Origin: Pyralis farinalis
Lineage: Eukaryota > Arthropoda > Insecta > Lepidoptera > Pyralidae
DNA length: 64,000 nt
Assembly (NCBI GenBank): GCA_947507595.1
Contig: OX382272.1
Location: 27,490,442 to 27,554,441 of the forward strand
Direction: 5' to 3'
The position numbers were made by a program, and so were the translations under genes. The stretch's first letter is position 1, and the number at the start of each line of letters is the position of its first letter. Under the pieces are notes generated by a model that did not search any database, was not told where the DNA came from, and saw only the letters and a list, made by a program, of their open reading frames with translations. This document shows, one piece after another, positions 61,945-64,000 of this stretch.

Positions 61945-62105
61945 CTTAACAGAACTGCTTCTAAAGAGTTGCTGGGTTAACAGCGGAGGTGGCATTGCGC
62001 AAGTGATACTTAATGTATTGCAAGCGTTCATAGACTACTGTAACCGCTTTACATCAGGTGCGCTGTATGCTTGCAGGCCTCCTGACGTTGTATAAAAAAA
62101 AATTA
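61945..62105 (+). repeat. SINE-A long-tail end
   Basis: AGTTGCTGGGTTAACAGCGG to GCCTCCTGACGTTGTATAAA. Confidence 0.85.
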
Positions 62106-62654
62106 AGGCCTGTTAGAGACAAGTATCCAGATCTATATAATAATTTACTTCAGGTACTTTGATGGACTGGGATTTCTAATTTAAATATTTTAAATTAATA
62201 TATATACGTAATAGATAATAGAGGCATACATAATAGGGATTTTGTCTTTTTATCAACCATTTATTAACGTTAGCTGTATAGCGTATCCCTAAATCATTCG
62301 TCCAACTAATTGTTTCACTAATGAGCATCGATAAATAACATTAAATCTTCCCCATTTTTAGTATAATCCGTGATTAATTATCTTATCTCATTTTACTTTG
62401 GTATCTTTGCATTTAAGCCTTCTTTTTCACTTCCTTTTATAAAACCTTTGTTACTAATTTAAAAATGAACCTTTGTAAAAATGAAGATTTTCATTCCTAA
62501 TAAAAAATAGAAGTGCTGTAATTAATGTGTACATTTATAAAGAGTTTATAATCATGCACAATAGATGTAAGTTTTAAATTTTCGCGTTGCATAATTGCAT
62601 AAAAGTATATAATATGGGTAATTAAGGTAATTTCATTTAGGTAAAAATATTACC
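62106..62654. other. AT-rich stretch, no gene recognised
   Basis: About 550 bases, no coding motif or repeat recognised. Confidence 0.45.
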
Positions 62655-63265
62655 TTTTTATTTCCAGACGTTTTCGCTGAGTTGCATCAGCCGTAATGTA
62701 TGCTCGTAAAAATATAGAGTCATTTTCTAAATTTAGTGAAAATCTTAGAAGTAAGAATAGATTGCGCATGCTTGTACATCGACTTGCTAAGACTAGTAGA
62801 TCTTTCATTGTAAATTGTATTCGATTCTATAATAAATTACCTGAAACAGTTCTGTCCTTGCGTGAGAATATGTTCAAAAGGTACATCAAAAATACTCTGT
62901 GCAAGAAGGGTTATTATAGAATCGATGAATATCTAACTGATAGAGATGTTTGGAAATAATTTAGCACATGTATTAATATATCTTTAAATGTATCACTTGA
63001 TTTCATTATATGTACACTGACATATATTTATTGTAATATATTTTAACGATGGAAAAAAAAGACCCATATTGGCAAGTTTCTTTTGGCATTTCTTCTTCGC
63101 CAATGGTCATTTCCGAAATGCTGGTAGATTAAAAAAGAGATTAAAAGTAACAAAAAAAAAAAAACCAAAATTATTAAGTTACAATATGATTTAATTTAAA
63201 GAATGTAAGACGTGTCTAAGTGCCCGTAAGGGTCTAATGGCAAATAAATGATTTTTATCTTTATC
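62655..63265 (+). pseudogene. CR1/jockey-like LINE 3' fragment with C-terminal frame
   Basis: The plus-strand frame at 62696-62959 is open for 87 codons (SKNRLRMLVHRLAKTSRSF, CIRFYNKLPETVLSLREN and YYRIDEYLTDRDVWK) and ends the protein. A 300-base 3' UTR ends in a (TTTATC)n-like tail at 63245-63265. The same protein family as 32232-32858, in the opposite orientation; 5' truncated. Confidence 0.8.
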
Positions 63266-63394
63266 TTTTATCGTGGTCACGAGCGAACTGGCGGTGCGCG
63301 GCGTATTACATTTCCATTTGAATTCCTTATCACACTTACTCCCGAATCTCCAGAATTGCCTTGGGCAGTTATTACTAAATGCCAGAATAGCTTA

Positions 63395-63760
63395 TTTTAT
63401 ATATGCAAACGAGTACGTGGGTAACCTGATGGTAAGTGGTCACTACCGCCCATAGACATCTGCAGCACCAATGGGTCACTGATCCGTTGCCAGACTTTTT
63501 AGGGAAACATACCCTTTTCTTGAAGGCACCAATAACGTATTTATTAGGGAACACCGCTGAGGGTAATTTATTCCACAATTTCACCGTATGAGGTAGACAA
63601 TGCCTCAAAAAGCGTACTGTAGTGGATTGCCTCAAAATGGTGAGGGTGAAATTTAAGTTTGTGGCGAGTGATACGATAGAGAAACTCGGCGGCTGGTATT
63701 AAGTTCAACAGCTCCTCCGAACGCTCCCCATGATACAATTTGTACAGTATCTATAAAAGT
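63395..63760 (-). pseudogene. Jockey-like LINE, C-terminal fragment and 3' UTR
   Basis: The minus strand at about 63755-63640 reads LYKLYHGERSEELLNLIPAA and then FLYRITRHKLKFHPHHFEA. 63635-63510 continues with TVRFLRHCLPHTVKLWNKLP and SAVFPNKYVIGAFKKRV. The 3' UTR has GGTGCTGCAGATGTCTATGG. It is the best copy of the family seen also at 10236-11085 and 31478-34030. The amino-terminal part is missing. Confidence 0.8.
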
Positions 63761-64000
63761 CACGTAACATAATTATCCTCTTATTTTCTTCACATTTTCC
63801 AAGTCTTTTATTATTGATAAATGAAATCGTGTACAGTAACAATACACTATAATATTATTCTATGATTATCACTTACTGAACTAAATTGGAGATGACAGGC
63901 TGAAATTTTATTTTAACGTTAACGTAAATTTCGTGCGAGATTGAGACAAAACTATACATGTTGATTTTCTATCTTGTAATCATTTGCCATCAGTTGTAGT
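63761..64000. other. Right edge, no gene recognised
   Basis: AT-rich unassigned sequence up to the window end. Confidence 0.4.

Overview
This is a repeat-dense, AT-rich eukaryotic window. The mix of elements suggests an insect, most likely a moth or butterfly: tRNA-headed SINEs, RTE-, jockey- and CR1/L2-type LINE fragments, Penelope-like fragments, a Ty1/copia element and a Bel/Pao element with an envelope-like domain. I see no confidently assignable host gene, rRNA, true tRNA or CRISPR array. Only two short candidate first exons (6075-6135 on the minus strand and 34750-34916 on the plus strand) look like possible host coding sequence, and both are tentative.

Left edge (1-3930): a Ty1/copia element on the minus strand, open from its start codon to the window edge. 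3.9-21.5 kb: a patchwork of SINE fragments from two families (called SINE-A and SINE-B here), decayed LINE pieces and short hairpins. 21,910-30,162: the centrepiece, a complete Bel/Pao element on the minus strand. It has two 189-bp LTRs that look identical, a 5-bp target duplication, and one very long gag-pol-env reading frame broken only by a single in-frame TAG near its end.

30.2-39.2 kb: nested insertions (a SINE inside a GAGTCC-motif-rich element inside a LINE, with another LINE inside the SINE), a 236-bp tandem repeat and a recent inverted duplication. 39.3-41.6 kb: a short LINE with an intact ORF1 (PHD-like finger plus coiled coil) joined directly to the last quarter of a reverse transcriptase, i.e. 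a half-LINE. 41.7-54.2 kb: RTE 3' ends, Penelope 3' ends in inverted pairs, a TA-flanked MITE and more SINEs. 54.2-56.9 kb: a 5'-truncated L2/CR1-like LINE with a 799-codon endonuclease/reverse transcriptase frame. 57-64 kb: SINEs, an RTE C-terminus, a Penelope GIY-YIG domain and two LINE 3' ends.

The genes do not form a host pathway. Each autonomous element (copia, Bel/Pao, LINEs) carries its own replication enzymes, and the SINEs and MITE presumably borrow such enzymes. The most unusual signals are the Bel/Pao gag-pol-env fusion and a roughly eight-fold, strand-specific excess of the pentamer TGACA along that element. Family names rest on motif recognition, not database searches. Boundaries of decayed repeats are good to a few tens of bases at best.
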